From NCBI GenBank assembly GCA_003233115.1, contig QIKV01000108.1:1-49242 (forward strand): 49,242 nucleotides of DNA. Reading direction: 5' to 3'. The stretch is from Oceanospirillales bacterium. Lineage in GTDB: Bacteria > Pseudomonadota > Gammaproteobacteria > Xanthomonadales > SZUA-36. The notes beneath the pieces are model-generated. The model was not told the DNA's origin, ran no database searches, and saw only the letters and a list, made by a program, of their open reading frames with translations. The translations under genes were made by a program, and so were the position numbers. This document shows positions 25,492 to 35,276 of this stretch, piece by piece (positions within the stretch are counted from its first letter, which is position 1; each line of letters starts with the position of its first letter).

Positions 25492-26244
25492 TTGGAGACA
25501 GCACTTTTGCATCCGCAATATATAATACTAAAACAGTATATTTTAAAACTGATTGACAATGGTCAGTGGCCCACGGGCCACCGACTGCCCTCAGATAACC
25601 AACTGGCCGTGCAATTTGGCATCAGTCGTATAACAGCCAATCGCGCTACACGGGAACTGACCGACGCAGGAATACTGGTTCGGACCGCCGGTGTGGGTAC
25701 TTTTGTGGCTGAGTATATTCCCCAGGCACCTTTGTTTGAAGTCAAAAACATCGCAGACGAGATTCAAAGTCGCGGTCACCATCACAGCGCCAAATTGCAC
25801 TCATTGGATCGGGAACCGGCCAGTGAAGATGTAGCGAAAGAAATGGAAGTTGCAATAGATTCGATCGTATTCCGATCTCTCCTGGTGCACTGTGAAAACG
25901 ATATCCCGATACAGGTAGAAGACCGCTACATTAACCCGGCGCTCGTGCCACTTTATATCAAACAGGATTTCAGCACCATGACCCCCAATGAATACCTTAT
26001 AAAAGTCACGCCACTCACAGAGGTAGAACACGTTGTTGAGGCTGTGTTACCGGATGACAGAATCCAGCAACTGCTTTCAATCACTGCAGATCAGCCTTGC
26101 CTGGTCATCCGCCGACGTACCTGGAGCAACCACACAATCGCCTGCTTTGCACGCCTGACCTACCCCGGCAACCGTTATCACCTCGGGGGGCGGTTTGCAC
26201 CCGATTGCACGCCCACATCATATGGCCGTACCCATGACCGATAG
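25492..26244 (+). CDS. hutC: GntR-family regulator HutC
   Basis: A 250-residue repressor of the HutC subfamily: winged HTH at about residues 10-75 ([30 protein letters not shown]) and a UTRA effector domain after it ([39 protein letters not shown]). HutC senses urocanate and represses hut genes. The start is a TTG at 25492 with AGAGGA 5 nt before it. The end overlaps hutU, with which it forms an operon. A second HutC-like gene lies at 27974 on the other strand. Confidence 0.88.
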   Translation: METALLHPQYIILKQYILKLIDNGQWPTGHRLPSDNQLAVQFGISRITANRATRELTDAGILVRTAGVGTFVAEYIPQAPLFEVKNIADEIQSRGHHHSAKLHSLDREPASEDVAKEMEVAIDSIVFRSLLVHCENDIPIQVEDRYINPALVPLYIKQDFSTMTPNEYLIKVTPLTEVEHVVEAVLPDDRIQQLLSITADQPCLVIRRRTWSNHTIACFARLTYPGNRYHLGGRFAPDCTPTSYGRTHDR

Positions 26245-27910
26245 TCGCTTCGACCCCACACGCACCATCCGCGCTCCCAGAGGCAGCAAGCTAAGCGCTA
26301 AAAGCTGGCTCACCGAAGCACCTTTGCGGATGCTGATGAACAATCTGGATCCCGAGGTGGCCGAACACCCGGACTCACTGATAGTGTACGGTGGCATCGG
26401 GCGTGCTGCCCGCAACTGGCAGTGCTATGACGTCATTGTGAAAACCCTGCGCGAACTGGAAGATGACGAAACCCTTTTGGTGCAATCAGGCAAGCCTGTA
26501 GGTGTATTCAAAACCCACCCCGATGCGCCCAGGGTGCTGATCGCCAACTCCAACCTCGTCCCCCATTGGGCTAACTGGGAACATTTCAACGAACTGGATA
26601 AAAAGAGTCTGATGATGTTTGGCCAGATGACCGCTGGCTCCTGGATCTACATTGGTAGTCAGGGCATCGTACAAGGTACCTATGAGACCTTTATCGAAAT
26701 GGGCAAGCAACATTATGGTGGCGATCTGACCGGCAAATGGATACTCACTGCGGGACTGGGTGGGATGGGCGGTGCCCAACCACTGGCCTGCACCATGGCC
26801 GGCGCTTCCATGTTGGTGATCGAATGTGATATTACCCGCATTGAAAAGCGCACAGAAACGGGTTACCTGGATCGCAAAGCCACCAGCCTGGATGAAGCGA
26901 TGACCATAATAGAGAGTGCAAAAGCCTCCGGGCAGGCAATTTCAGTGGGACTGCTGGGCAATGTCGCCGAGATACTTCCGGAAATGCTCAAACGCGGTAT
27001 TCGCCCCGATGCGTTAACCGATCAGACCTCTGCCCACGACCCGCTGAACGGTTATCTGCCGGCTGGCTGGAGCATGGAAAAGGCTGCCGCGCTGCGTGAG
27101 AGTGATCCCGGGCGCGTAGTAAATGCTGCCCGTGACTCAATGGTAGTGCACGTGCAGGCCATGCTGGAATTTCACAAACAGGGAGTTCCCACGTTCGATT
27201 ATGGCAACAACATACGCCAGGAAGCCCTCCAAAACGGCCTTGAAAACGCGTTTGATTTTCCGGGCTTTGTGCCCGCTTATGTGCGCCCGCTTTTCTGTCG
27301 CGGCATAGGCCCTTTTCGCTGGGCTGCACTATCCGGAGAACCCGAAGATATCTATAAAACGGATCGAAAAGTAAAGGAACTGATGCCTGACGATGCCCAT
27401 TTGCATAACTGGCTTGATTTGGCCAGGGAGCGCATCGAGTTCCAGGGCCTGCCCTCGCGTATTTGCTGGGTTGGTCTGGGGGACCGTGCCCGGTTGGGTC
27501 TCGCCTTCAATGAAATGGTGGCAAGCGGTGAGCTCAAGGCACCTATTGTTATCGGTCGCGACCACCTGGACAGTGGCTCAGTGGCCAGCCCCAACCGTGA
27601 AACGGAGAGCATGAAGGACGGCTCTGACGCGGTCTCCGATTGGCCCCTGCTCAACGCATTGCTCAACACTGCAAGCGGTGCCACCTGGGTCAGCCTGCAT
27701 CACGGTGGTGGTGTGGGTATGGGCTTTTCCCAGCACGCCGGAGTGGTTATTGTCTGCGATGGCAGCGCTGCAGCAGGCAGGCGGCTGAGCCGTGTGTTGA
27801 CCAACGACCCGGCGACTGGCGTCATGCGCCACGCCGATGCGGGCTACGACATTGCCATTGACTGTGCCCGGGAGAAAAATCTGAAGCTGCCCATGCTTGA
27901 CGCTATGTAA
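26234..27910 (+). CDS. hutU: Urocanate hydratase
   Basis: A 558-residue enzyme converting urocanate to imidazolone propionate, step two of histidine degradation, using tightly bound NAD. The protein is full length (family about 555-560) and highly typical: [54 protein letters not shown] (NAD-binding glycine motif near residue 180) and [14 protein letters not shown]. The ATG at 26234 ([17 protein letters not shown]) fits the family N-terminus and overlaps the hutC stop. No hutH, hutI or hutG is present in the window, so the rest of the pathway must be elsewhere or urocanate is the imported substrate. Confidence 0.96.
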   Translation: MTDSRFDPTRTIRAPRGSKLSAKSWLTEAPLRMLMNNLDPEVAEHPDSLIVYGGIGRAARNWQCYDVIVKTLRELEDDETLLVQSGKPVGVFKTHPDAPRVLIANSNLVPHWANWEHFNELDKKSLMMFGQMTAGSWIYIGSQGIVQGTYETFIEMGKQHYGGDLTGKWILTAGLGGMGGAQPLACTMAGASMLVIECDITRIEKRTETGYLDRKATSLDEAMTIIESAKASGQAISVGLLGNVAEILPEMLKRGIRPDALTDQTSAHDPLNGYLPAGWSMEKAAALRESDPGRVVNAARDSMVVHVQAMLEFHKQGVPTFDYGNNIRQEALQNGLENAFDFPGFVPAYVRPLFCRGIGPFRWAALSGEPEDIYKTDRKVKELMPDDAHLHNWLDLARERIEFQGLPSRICWVGLGDRARLGLAFNEMVASGELKAPIVIGRDHLDSGSVASPNRETESMKDGSDAVSDWPLLNALLNTASGATWVSLHHGGGVGMGFSQHAGVVIVCDGSAAAGRRLSRVLTNDPATGVMRHADAGYDIAIDCAREKNLKLPMLDAM

Positions 27911-27940
27911 GGGGGTGCCACTTAGCGTTTATAGTTCGTG

Positions 27941-27955
27941 TAATGCGGCGCATTA
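27941..27955. repeat. 15-bp palindrome between convergent genes
   Basis: TAATGCGGCGCATTA is a near-perfect palindrome (only the centre base is unpaired) in the 63-nt gap between hutU and the convergent regulator gene. There is no T tract, so it is not a classical terminator. GGTGCC (27914-27919) and GGCACC (27959-27964) flank it and could extend the structure. Confidence 0.5.
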
Positions 27956-27973
27956 ATTGGCACCTTCAGGTTC

Positions 27974-28690
27974 CTATGGCTCAAATTCATCAGAGAATTC
28001 ATAGCGTGAACCTGGGTGGGTTAACAAGGCATAGGACACAACTCTCCGCTTGCTCCAGGTGCGCCGGATCAACAGAAGGCAAGGCTCAGTTTTGTCTACG
28101 CTCAGCCATTTCTGTGTGACGCTGTCAGGCAATATGGCTTTGACGCGGTGCTCCACTTTCTGCAGGGGCGCCTGCGCCATTAAATATTCATTTGGAGTTG
28201 TCCGGGTAAAATCTACAGCGCCATATTCCGGTAGTGCAGATGCCAGCACATACCTTTCCTCAAGGACAACTGGAATATTGTTTTCTTTGTGCACCAGGAT
28301 CGAATGAAATACTTTGGTTCCTGGCATCACCCCCAGTTGCAGGGCTATTTCAGGTTCTGCCTTCACCCGTTCATTTTTTTCTACCAGGGCACAATAGTCA
28401 TTGCCCCTGCCACGCACTTCCTCGGCAATATTGTTTACCGTAATAAGTTGACCACGGGATCTCGGTTCCGCAACGAAGGTTCCGACACCCGATACCCGCA
28501 CAACCAGGCCTTGTTCTTTTAATTCTTTCAACGCTCGATGTGCGGTCATGCGCGAAACACCAAATTCTTTCACCAGCGTATTTTCAGATGGAATTCTCTC
28601 GCCAGCGTGCAATTCACCTGTCTCGATCAAATCGACGATATGATCCTTAATTTTAGAGTAAAGTGGTGCTGCAAAATTTTTGGCTACCAT
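27974..28690 (-). CDS. Second GntR/HutC-family regulator
   Basis: A 238-residue regulator with the same plan as hutC: winged HTH at about residues 10-75 (RIPSENTLVKEFGVSRMTAHRALKELKEQG) and a UTRA domain (VHKENNIPVVLEERYV, TPNEYLMAQAPLQKVEHRVKAILPD). It resembles the first regulator strongly, including the effector domain, so it probably binds urocanate or a close analogue. CAGGAAAT precedes the ATG. It follows the PepSY-reductase gene in orientation and may share its transcript, 134 nt downstream. It may control the TonB/PepSY genes. Confidence 0.85.
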   Translation of the reverse strand: MVAKNFAAPLYSKIKDHIVDLIETGELHAGERIPSENTLVKEFGVSRMTAHRALKELKEQGLVVRVSGVGTFVAEPRSRGQLITVNNIAEEVRGRGNDYCALVEKNERVKAEPEIALQLGVMPGTKVFHSILVHKENNIPVVLEERYVLASALPEYGAVDFTRTTPNEYLMAQAPLQKVEHRVKAILPDSVTQKWLSVDKTEPCLLLIRRTWSKRRVVSYALLTHPGSRYEFSDEFEP

Positions 28691-28824
28691 ATTTCCTGAT
28701 ACCTGATTTTTAATAAAGTTTACAGTCCAACATGGGCTGGTTTCGTGAACGCTTTGGTGATATTTACAATTACTCCAATACGGTACGCCCCTAACCCGGA
28801 TCGCCGGTGAAATGCTCGGGCTGA

Positions 28825-30660
28825 TCAGGTGCCAAAGTCATCAAATGTAATATGATCTTTGGGGACGTCTAGTTCGGCTAGCATGGCAAGAACAGCCGTC
28901 AACATAGGCGGCGGACCACATATATAAATACGGCAAGCGCTTAAGTCTGGATGGTCATCAAGGTACCGCCTTTTAATGATATCATGGATAAAGCCCGTGT
29001 CTCCCCCTGCGGCACCACGATCCGCTACTTCAGAAAAAGCATAAAACCACCTGAATCTCGGATAGGTGGATTCCAGCGCATTGAACTCGTTACAGTAAAG
29101 GAGATCCTGCGGTGTTCTGGCTCCGTACCAGAACGAGATTTTGGCATCCGATTTGTTTCCGAGAAGCTGATCCCGGATCATTGATCTGAGTGGCGCCATA
29201 CCCGCACCTCCACCGATGAAAATCATTTCCCGCTCCGGAGCAACGACATGAAAGTCGCCGAACGGGCCTTTCAATTCAATTTCATTACCAGGCTTCAAGC
29301 TGACAAGATAGGCGGAGCCAATGCCGACAGGCACCCCTTGTCGATCAGGCCTTGGCAGCGCGAGACGAATATTTAATACAATTTCACACTCCGTTTCAGC
29401 CGGTGCATTGGCCAGGGAATAGGTGCGGTAGAGTGCGGTTTCGGTCCCAAAATCAGTGGGCGTTCCGCTGGATATCCAGAACTCACGCACTGCCTCTGGC
29501 ACATTCAATTTCTCCAGCGTACCGGAAAATGGCGGGACAGTGATCTGAATGTAGCTTCCCGCACGAAACTCCAGCTTGTCCCGGCCCACCAGTTCCAACC
29601 TCATCTCACAGATAAACGGCGTCACGAATTGCGTGCTGATGATCTTAACCTGACGGGACTTTGCATCCAGCAATCCATGCGGTAGTTTCACCGTAAGCGG
29701 TGCAGCAATGTGGTGCTGACAGGCCAGACGGTAGCCTTGTGCCAGTTCTGTCTCCGGAATTTGCCGGCGATCAGCAGGCAAGATCGACTGAAGCGGTGAT
29801 ATCTCTATGCGGCACAGACCGCAGGTCCCGCCACCGCCACATGATGATGGCAAGGGAAGTCCCTGACCCGCCAGGCTGTCAAACAGGCTCTGCAGCGGTT
29901 TGACAGACACTGTTTTATGCGCCCCGCCTTCGCTGTCCCTGACATCGATTGTGAAGCGGATTCCGCGCTGACGCCAGCGTCGCACAAAGGCAAAATCAGC
30001 ACGTTTGAAACTATCGAACCAGACCACCAGGCCGGAAATACCAATCCACAAGGCAAACAGGGCCACGGTGATAACAAGGCTGTTGTTAAAATTGTCCCGA
30101 CCCTGGTAATCCATGGTATGCAGCATCCAGAAGAAATCGAAAACCTGCCAGTAGGCATTGCGGCGCTCCAGCATGCGGCCATCTTCAGCGGACAGATAAA
30201 GCGTGCTATTTTCTGCATCATCAAACCGGATACGCCATACCGGCCCGGTGTGTTTTCTTAAATCCTGGAAAGGCGCCTCCATCCGGTCGGCCGAAACAAC
30301 CTTTCCGGGTCCTGAGTAATCGGACTTTGCAAGTGCTATGGCCCGGGCCTTATCGATCAGGATTAACTCACCGGTCTCTGCATTGCGCAGCGATATACCT
30401 TCGTCAGTCACCACCCGCATAACCGGTTCGCCCATGAAATAGGTCAGGGTTGCTGATCGCATGGCCTGGCTGGAGATTGGTTGCACTGGCGGGCCGATGC
30501 CACCCAATGGCAAAGCAGGGGCAACTGCTGCACGATTGTGGTTGCCCTTGACAAGATCCTGGGGCAACAACCCCATCACGAGGCCGCTAAGCATCCACAG
30601 TAACAATTGCAAGCCAACCAGCAGCCCGACCCATTTATGGATTTTACGCATCCAGATCAT
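28825..30660 (-). CDS. PepSY membrane domain fused to NqrF-like ferredoxin reductase
   Basis: A 611-residue fusion. The N-terminal PepSY-type part (about 1-220) has membrane helices near residues 12-34 and 190-216 with a periplasmic PepSY region. A plant-type [2Fe-2S] domain follows with Cys pattern CGGGGTCGLC and a distant C in RLACQH (about 260-315). The C-terminal part is an FAD/NAD(P)H reductase like NqrF: RTYSLANAP for FAD, GGGAGMAPLRSM for the nucleotide, and the end FDDFGT. It should pass electrons from NAD(P)H through FAD and the cluster to the membrane or periplasm, for example for ferric reduction after TonB-linked uptake. The start overlaps the PepSY gene by ATGA. Confidence 0.88.
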   Translation of the reverse strand: MIWMRKIHKWVGLLVGLQLLLWMLSGLVMGLLPQDLVKGNHNRAAVAPALPLGGIGPPVQPISSQAMRSATLTYFMGEPVMRVVTDEGISLRNAETGELILIDKARAIALAKSDYSGPGKVVSADRMEAPFQDLRKHTGPVWRIRFDDAENSTLYLSAEDGRMLERRNAYWQVFDFFWMLHTMDYQGRDNFNNSLVITVALFALWIGISGLVVWFDSFKRADFAFVRRWRQRGIRFTIDVRDSEGGAHKTVSVKPLQSLFDSLAGQGLPLPSSCGGGGTCGLCRIEISPLQSILPADRRQIPETELAQGYRLACQHHIAAPLTVKLPHGLLDAKSRQVKIISTQFVTPFICEMRLELVGRDKLEFRAGSYIQITVPPFSGTLEKLNVPEAVREFWISSGTPTDFGTETALYRTYSLANAPAETECEIVLNIRLALPRPDRQGVPVGIGSAYLVSLKPGNEIELKGPFGDFHVVAPEREMIFIGGGAGMAPLRSMIRDQLLGNKSDAKISFWYGARTPQDLLYCNEFNALESTYPRFRWFYAFSEVADRGAAGGDTGFIHDIIKRRYLDDHPDLSACRIYICGPPPMLTAVLAMLAELDVPKDHITFDDFGT

Positions 30661-31400
30661 GTGCTTGCCCCGGTGCCTGCTGCAGACCCGGCGTCCTTGT
30701 TTTTGTGCCGGAAACTATAGAACAACAGCCACAGCCCAAAGAAAGTGGTCACGGTACCGAGCAGGGCGAAAACACGGAACAGGTTGTTGTTCACGTCTGC
30801 CCGATCCTGATAATCCATGATGTGAAACATCCAGACAAAATCGAAGATGCGCCAATACGTGTGGCGCCTGGTCACCAGTTGTCCCTGGTCGGGTGAAATG
30901 TAAAAGGATGTCGAGCCGGCGTCATCGAACCGAACCTGCCAAAGCGGCAGGGGTCGGCTTTGAATTTCCGTTGGCGCTTTGGCTGCGTCCGTCAGCAGCA
31001 CGGTGCTGATCGCGGTCCCGGTTCCGGCATAATGGTACAGGGCTACGGCTGTGGCGTCTTCGCTGGACAAAGGAGGCGCCTCGATACCGGTCAAGGCATT
31101 CACCATGCGGGTGCGAGCGGGATCGTGAACCCGGTAAAAAGGCTGCCCCATCCAGGACAGCAGTTTTATTTCTGTGGCATCGGGATAGCGTATCACCACG
31201 TCATTGAACGAAACCAGGTCGTTCGCAGCCACGCTAAGCGGTTCATCCATATTTTTGACAAGATGGTCGCCGTGGATGAAATCCAGATTGACAACGACCA
31301 TGTAGGCCCCACTGAGCAGCCAGAACAAGGCCTGGATACCAACGATGAGGGACAACCATTTGTGCCACTTGCGAACCGTGAAGGAAGTTGAGTGACCCAT
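30657..31400 (-). CDS. PepSY-associated membrane protein
   Basis: A 247-residue inner-membrane protein. A first helix (LSLIVGIQALFWLLSGAYMVVV, about 15-36) is followed by a periplasmic PepSY-like region with VRFDDAGSTSFYISPDQGQL and a second helix near residue 215 (VFALLGTVTTFFGLWLLFYSF). It is homologous in layout to the PepSY part of the next gene (both contain HIMDYQ or HTMDYQGR and the INxxG-type turn), so the operon probably encodes two related halves. Spacing to the TonB receptor gene is 64 nt. Confidence 0.8.
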   Translation of the reverse strand: MGHSTSFTVRKWHKWLSLIVGIQALFWLLSGAYMVVVNLDFIHGDHLVKNMDEPLSVAANDLVSFNDVVIRYPDATEIKLLSWMGQPFYRVHDPARTRMVNALTGIEAPPLSSEDATAVALYHYAGTGTAISTVLLTDAAKAPTEIQSRPLPLWQVRFDDAGSTSFYISPDQGQLVTRRHTYWRIFDFVWMFHIMDYQDRADVNNNLFRVFALLGTVTTFFGLWLLFYSFRHKNKDAGSAAGTGAST

Positions 31401-31464
31401 CGTGTAACTTACCCAGAAATTCGGGGCGGATCATGATCCGCCCCGAATGGATGGGTGCTAAGAC

Positions 31465-34197
31465 TTAATTCCAGTGATACGACATGCGGATATATCCACG
31501 CCGACCCAACAGATCATAGGTCATTGTGTCCGTATTACCGTCGGTCCAGCCGTAGACGTAAGGCGGATTATTCTGAAACAGGTTATCAATGCCTGCTGCC
31601 ACGCGGAAGGCATCCGTTACATTGTATGAGAACTGCACGTTATGGTAGAACTGCGCACTCATGTGGGAACCGACTCCTGTATCAATAAAGAAGTCTTTGC
31701 CTTTGCCGATCATCTGAATTGAATAGGTACCAATCCATTTATCGGTCGACGTTGTCCAGGTAAAAAGACCCCGCCAGTGTGGGTAGCCGCCATTGCCACC
31801 ACCGATATGGCCAGCCAGGACGAAGGGTGTGTCGCCTACAAAGGCTGTGGTCTCGTAGGTACCAAGATAGGTTGCCTGGAGATTCACATTGTGGTTCAGG
31901 CTTCCAGTTTCAAAGTTATAAACAATACCAAAATCATAGCCTTTCATAGTTTCACGACCCGTATTGGCTTTCTGCGCTGACAGAAAGTTAACATCACCAT
32001 TGAGGGGATTACGGGTGTGGTGTTGAGGCTCACAAAATACATGAGACAGATTATCGGAATTGTAGCAGAGCGCCAGTTTCGTTGAACCTGAGGTACTGCG
32101 AATGGCATTGTCAATTTGAATATCGTAATAATCTATCGTAACTGACAGTCCTTCCAGTGGCTCAAGAACCAAACCGAAGGTCATTGTCTTCGCCGATTCC
32201 GGCTTCAAGTCAGGGTTACCACCGACGTTAGTGAGGATGGTGTTGCCCAGTTGAACATAGTTTGTCGGTACGCCGGCAGCCTGGCAGTTCTTGTAGATAT
32301 TACTGTTCGGGTCCATTGATGACCAATTGGAACACGGATCGATTGTGGTCAGGTTGCCCTCAGCTACGCCGCCAAAAAGCTCTGGCACATTCGGAATACG
32401 GAATGCGGTCGTGTAAGTGCCGCGAAATTTGATCGCGTCCGTTACCTGCCAGTTCAGCCCCAACTTGTAGTTGGTATCACCACCAAACAAATCATAGTCG
32501 GAATAACGAATTGCTGCATCCAGGGCAAGCTCCCTGACCAATGGGATATCGGTAAGCAAGGGCACATGCGTTTCAGCATAAATTTCCTTGGCTACCACTC
32601 TACCGGAGATCGGATCCTGCTGATTGCCCAGCGCCTCGCCGGCAACCGCCAGTGAGTCGGGGTTGCGCCAGCCTCTCTCCTTCCGCCAGTCAACTCCGAA
32701 AGCGACACCAACCGGTCCGGCGGGCATCTCAAACAGCTCGCCGGTAACATTGGCAGTCAGGGATAGCTGTTCATTCCCGCCCGTACCCGTTTGGGTAAAG
32801 ACAATATAGTCCAGTACTTGTTGCGTGACATCTCCATATCCGAACAGATCGGCGCAAGGTATGCCGTTACTGCCACATATGGATGTGTCCAGGGTCTTTG
32901 CCAGGCGACCGGTATTGATGTTGTTCAGGATCGCATCGGTACCGGTGTTATAGCCCCAGTTGAAGGCTGCCTCGTAACTCCAGTCATCGCCAAAGGTTCC
33001 TTTGAGGCCAGTCACGATGCGGAAGGTATCTGTTTCCTGTTGGAAGTAACGTGCGCCATTTTCCAACAGGCGACGGCGCTCCAGTACAAAGTCAATCCCG
33101 GTGGGATTGGTGGGCTGGTCAGCCGAGAACTTCAGGTTCCGCAAGGTTGCCGGTGAAGCAGGCTGGTGAGACCAGCGTTTAGTATACAGTAACTCAACAA
33201 AAAGACTGGCTGAGTCCGAAAGTTCATAGTCACCCAGCGTGGTAAAACTCAGGCGCCTCAGAGGGTTCGATGCATTGAAATATTCGTTGTAGTTAAAGCC
33301 ATCAACCGTACCGTTATAAACATGGAAGGCATCGCCGTTGCCGTTTGGATCTTGATTGAAGTTGATGCGCGTTGGCCCCGTCGTGACCGTGCCGTCAGGC
33401 ATCACGTATCCGCTCGGAACAGTGCCTCGACCACCGATCGTCGATGAGCTGAGCGCATTGCAGACAAAGCCATCCTTGGTCGGCATTCCAGGGCATGGTG
33501 CCCGGCTTTTAATCCACAGGGGGGCAGCCTTGGTGTCCTGATAGCTGACGTTTACCATGAGATTGCCCTTGTCGTTCTGCACACCCCAGGTCAGATCCAG
33601 AACCAATTCTTCACCGTCACGCTCATCGGTCATGCCATATTTGGTCCTGAGTTCCAGACCATCAAAGCTGGTTTTTGTAATAATGTTGACAACACCGGCA
33701 ACGGCATCAGCGCCATAGGTGGCGGAGGCACCATCTTTCAGCACTTCAATACGGGAGACCAGTGACATCGGGATCATGGAAAGGTCAACTGCGCTGTTGG
33801 CGCCTGTACCGCCATAGACGATGCGACGCCCATTCAGTAAAACCAGTGTTCTGTTAACGCCAAGACCCCGCAGGTTAATCTGCGGTGTTCCCCAGCCGTT
33901 GGACACCCAATAAGCGCTGGTGGAATTACCACCGAAGCCGGCAGCCGCCGGAATACGCTGCAACAGTGTTTCCAGGTTGTTGGTGCCAACCGCTTCAATT
34001 TGTAGCTGATCAATCGTCGTAACAGGACCTACACTGGTCAAATCCTTACGGGGAATGCGGCTGCCGGTAACCACTACCTCTTCAACAGCCGCTTCATCTT
34101 CTTCATCATCATCCTGTGCCAGAACAGGTGATATATACAACGCGCTCGCGCTGGCGCCTAACGCGAGCGCCAGCACCATTTTTCTATGAAAGTTCAT
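31465..34197 (-). CDS. TonB-dependent outer-membrane receptor
   Basis: A 910-residue receptor with signal peptide (MNFHRKMVLALALGASASAL, cut after LAQ), an acidic spacer, a TonB box (EEVVVTGSRI) and a plug domain (LLQRIPAAAGF, GLGVNRTLVLLNGRR, GADAVAGVVNIIT). A 22-strand barrel fills the rest. GAGGAG precedes the ATG at 34197, preferred over 34287. The type is the large Caulobacter/Sphingomonas-like class whose substrates are often organic molecules rather than siderophores. It leads an operon with two PepSY proteins. A HutC-like operator in its promoter suggests uptake of histidine- or urocanate-like compounds or their metal complexes. Confidence 0.9.
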   Translation of the reverse strand: MNFHRKMVLALALGASASALYISPVLAQDDDEEDEAAVEEVVVTGSRIPRKDLTSVGPVTTIDQLQIEAVGTNNLETLLQRIPAAAGFGGNSTSAYWVSNGWGTPQINLRGLGVNRTLVLLNGRRIVYGGTGANSAVDLSMIPMSLVSRIEVLKDGASATYGADAVAGVVNIITKTSFDGLELRTKYGMTDERDGEELVLDLTWGVQNDKGNLMVNVSYQDTKAAPLWIKSRAPCPGMPTKDGFVCNALSSSTIGGRGTVPSGYVMPDGTVTTGPTRINFNQDPNGNGDAFHVYNGTVDGFNYNEYFNASNPLRRLSFTTLGDYELSDSASLFVELLYTKRWSHQPASPATLRNLKFSADQPTNPTGIDFVLERRRLLENGARYFQQETDTFRIVTGLKGTFGDDWSYEAAFNWGYNTGTDAILNNINTGRLAKTLDTSICGSNGIPCADLFGYGDVTQQVLDYIVFTQTGTGGNEQLSLTANVTGELFEMPAGPVGVAFGVDWRKERGWRNPDSLAVAGEALGNQQDPISGRVVAKEIYAETHVPLLTDIPLVRELALDAAIRYSDYDLFGGDTNYKLGLNWQVTDAIKFRGTYTTAFRIPNVPELFGGVAEGNLTTIDPCSNWSSMDPNSNIYKNCQAAGVPTNYVQLGNTILTNVGGNPDLKPESAKTMTFGLVLEPLEGLSVTIDYYDIQIDNAIRSTSGSTKLALCYNSDNLSHVFCEPQHHTRNPLNGDVNFLSAQKANTGRETMKGYDFGIVYNFETGSLNHNVNLQATYLGTYETTAFVGDTPFVLAGHIGGGNGGYPHWRGLFTWTTSTDKWIGTYSIQMIGKGKDFFIDTGVGSHMSAQFYHNVQFSYNVTDAFRVAAGIDNLFQNNPPYVYGWTDGNTDTMTYDLLGRRGYIRMSYHWN

Positions 34198-34651
34198 TTC
34201 AACTCCTCGTGACATCTTTTGTGCATACCCAAATACACAACTCCCAAAGACACAAACCAGCCCCAACACCTCCTGGCGAGTACTCAACTTAGATCACTAT
34301 CAGGCATCTGTGGAAATTGCACTCCTCAAACCCAGAACGCTTATTACCCAGCTCTGACCTTCCATATGTCATAGCTGTATATACAACCTTATACCGATAT
34401 ATATATACTGTCAAGACGCATCCAGAAATGTCCGGCAGCAGGGAATAATTGCGTAAATAATCAGGATTGACGAGGCTTTAGAGAGAGGCAGATACATTTG
34501 CACTATGCTGTTTATAAAGGATCCAGGATTTGCGCTGTTGCTGGCGAAACCGGACAGGAGATACTGTAACCAGCAGAAATAAGCCAAAACGCGTTTAATT
34601 CCCTGATTAAACAATAGCCTGGGCAGGGAAAGTGCTCAGGCTACAGGTATT
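34198..34651. other. Intergenic region before TonB gene
   Basis: About 0.45 kb between the DUF6491 gene end and the TonB receptor start. It holds the TonB promoter/operator (34377-34414) and is AT-rich around it. A 67-codon minus-strand ORF at 34411-34614 has no ribosome site, overlaps the promoter and is not accepted as a gene. Confidence 0.5.
34377..34414 (-). promoter_or_regulatory. TonB-gene promoter with HutC-type operator
   Basis: The minus strand has TTGACA (34414-34409) and TATAAG (34393-34388), 15 nt apart, followed at once by TTGTATATACAG (34386-34375). The last element has the TGTA-N2-TACA form and shares TTGTATATAC with the hutC operator. Its place at the start site fits repression. 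Confidence 0.45.
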
Positions 34652-35077
34652 CTATTCTTCTGTTTGGCCTTTCTTTTCGACTTTTTGGAAATCACCCAGG
34701 CTGCAACTGGGACCCTTCATTTGGGTAGAGGTATCAAGAACGGTAATGATGTCCATATTGCATAACTGATTGATGGCATTCTTGTACATAAAGCTACCTT
34801 CACGGCCAAGACGTGAACATTTTTGCGGCAGTGCGTTGAGCCAAAAATCGCCGTTACGCATTTTAAAGAGGATGTGCCAGTCATCCCACACTTTAGTGCG
34901 ATCAATACGGATAAAACTGAGGCATTTCTGGACTTCCCCCGTGCTGGTGAAGTCGGCCATCTCCTTCGGCACCGGTCGTGCATTTCCCTCTGCTTTATCA
35001 CTACCGGCAGCCAGAACTGGCAGCGCAATAAGGCATCCCAGCAGGGTTGCAATCCAATTTCTGGTCTTCATTTTCAT
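34652..35077 (-). CDS. DUF6491-like exported protein
   Basis: A 141-residue protein with signal peptide (NWIATLLGCLIALPVLAAG). The mature region has four cysteines and the pattern CLSFIRIDRTKVWDDWHILFKM...WLNALPQKCSRLGREGSF...QLCNMDIITVLD, which fits the DUF6491 family of small periplasmic proteins. Function unknown. GGAGGAAGG lies 6 nt before the ATG. Its start overlaps by one base the stop of a small ORF (35077-35276) that itself overlaps bzdR, so it is the last gene of the had/kor operon by arrangement. Confidence 0.7.
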   Translation of the reverse strand: MKMKTRNWIATLLGCLIALPVLAAGSDKAEGNARPVPKEMADFTSTGEVQKCLSFIRIDRTKVWDDWHILFKMRNGDFWLNALPQKCSRLGREGSFMYKNAINQLCNMDIITVLDTSTQMKGPSCSLGDFQKVEKKGQTEE

Positions 35078-35276
35078 TAACCTTCCTCCTTAGGCCGGGT
35101 ACCGCCCAGAATCTCTAGTGTAGTGTCTACCCTATAACGCAGGGTCGCAAGTTCCACTCTTGCCTGTTTCAGATTCATTTCATACTGCAGCTTTTGCCGG
35201 CCTGGTGAAATGTGCCGGACCCAGACCAGCTTGCCGGAGGTCAGAGTAAAAACTTTTAAGGTCAGTTTTTTCTCAT
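35077..35276 (-). CDS. Small ORF with A_AAA_AAC slippery site
   Basis: An ATG at 35276 overlaps the bzdR stop (TGATG). The zero frame is only ATG AGA AAA AAC TGA, but those codons contain the heptamer A_AAA_AAC in the correct phase for -1 slippage. After a -1 shift translation continues as LTLKVFTLTSGKLVW, through KLQYEMNLKQARVELATLRYR, to a TAA at 35079-35077 that overlaps the next ATG: about 66 residues in all. Tight overlaps at both ends support a real gene. The alternative is one A missing from the A6 run (35266-35271) by error or mutation. The protein is basic, soluble and not recognised. Confidence 0.5.

Noticed and set aside
26195..26233. Upstream start for hutU
   Set aside because: The extra 13 residues lie within the hutC coding region and do not match the urocanate hydratase N-terminus; 26234 fits better.
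27941..27955. Palindrome after hutU as a terminator
   Set aside because: It lacks a T tract on either strand and has only a one-base loop centre; kept as a repeat only.
34411..34614. 67-codon hydrophobic ORF before the TonB gene
   Set aside because: No ribosome site, overlaps the promoter and operator, and looks like chance in AT-rich DNA.
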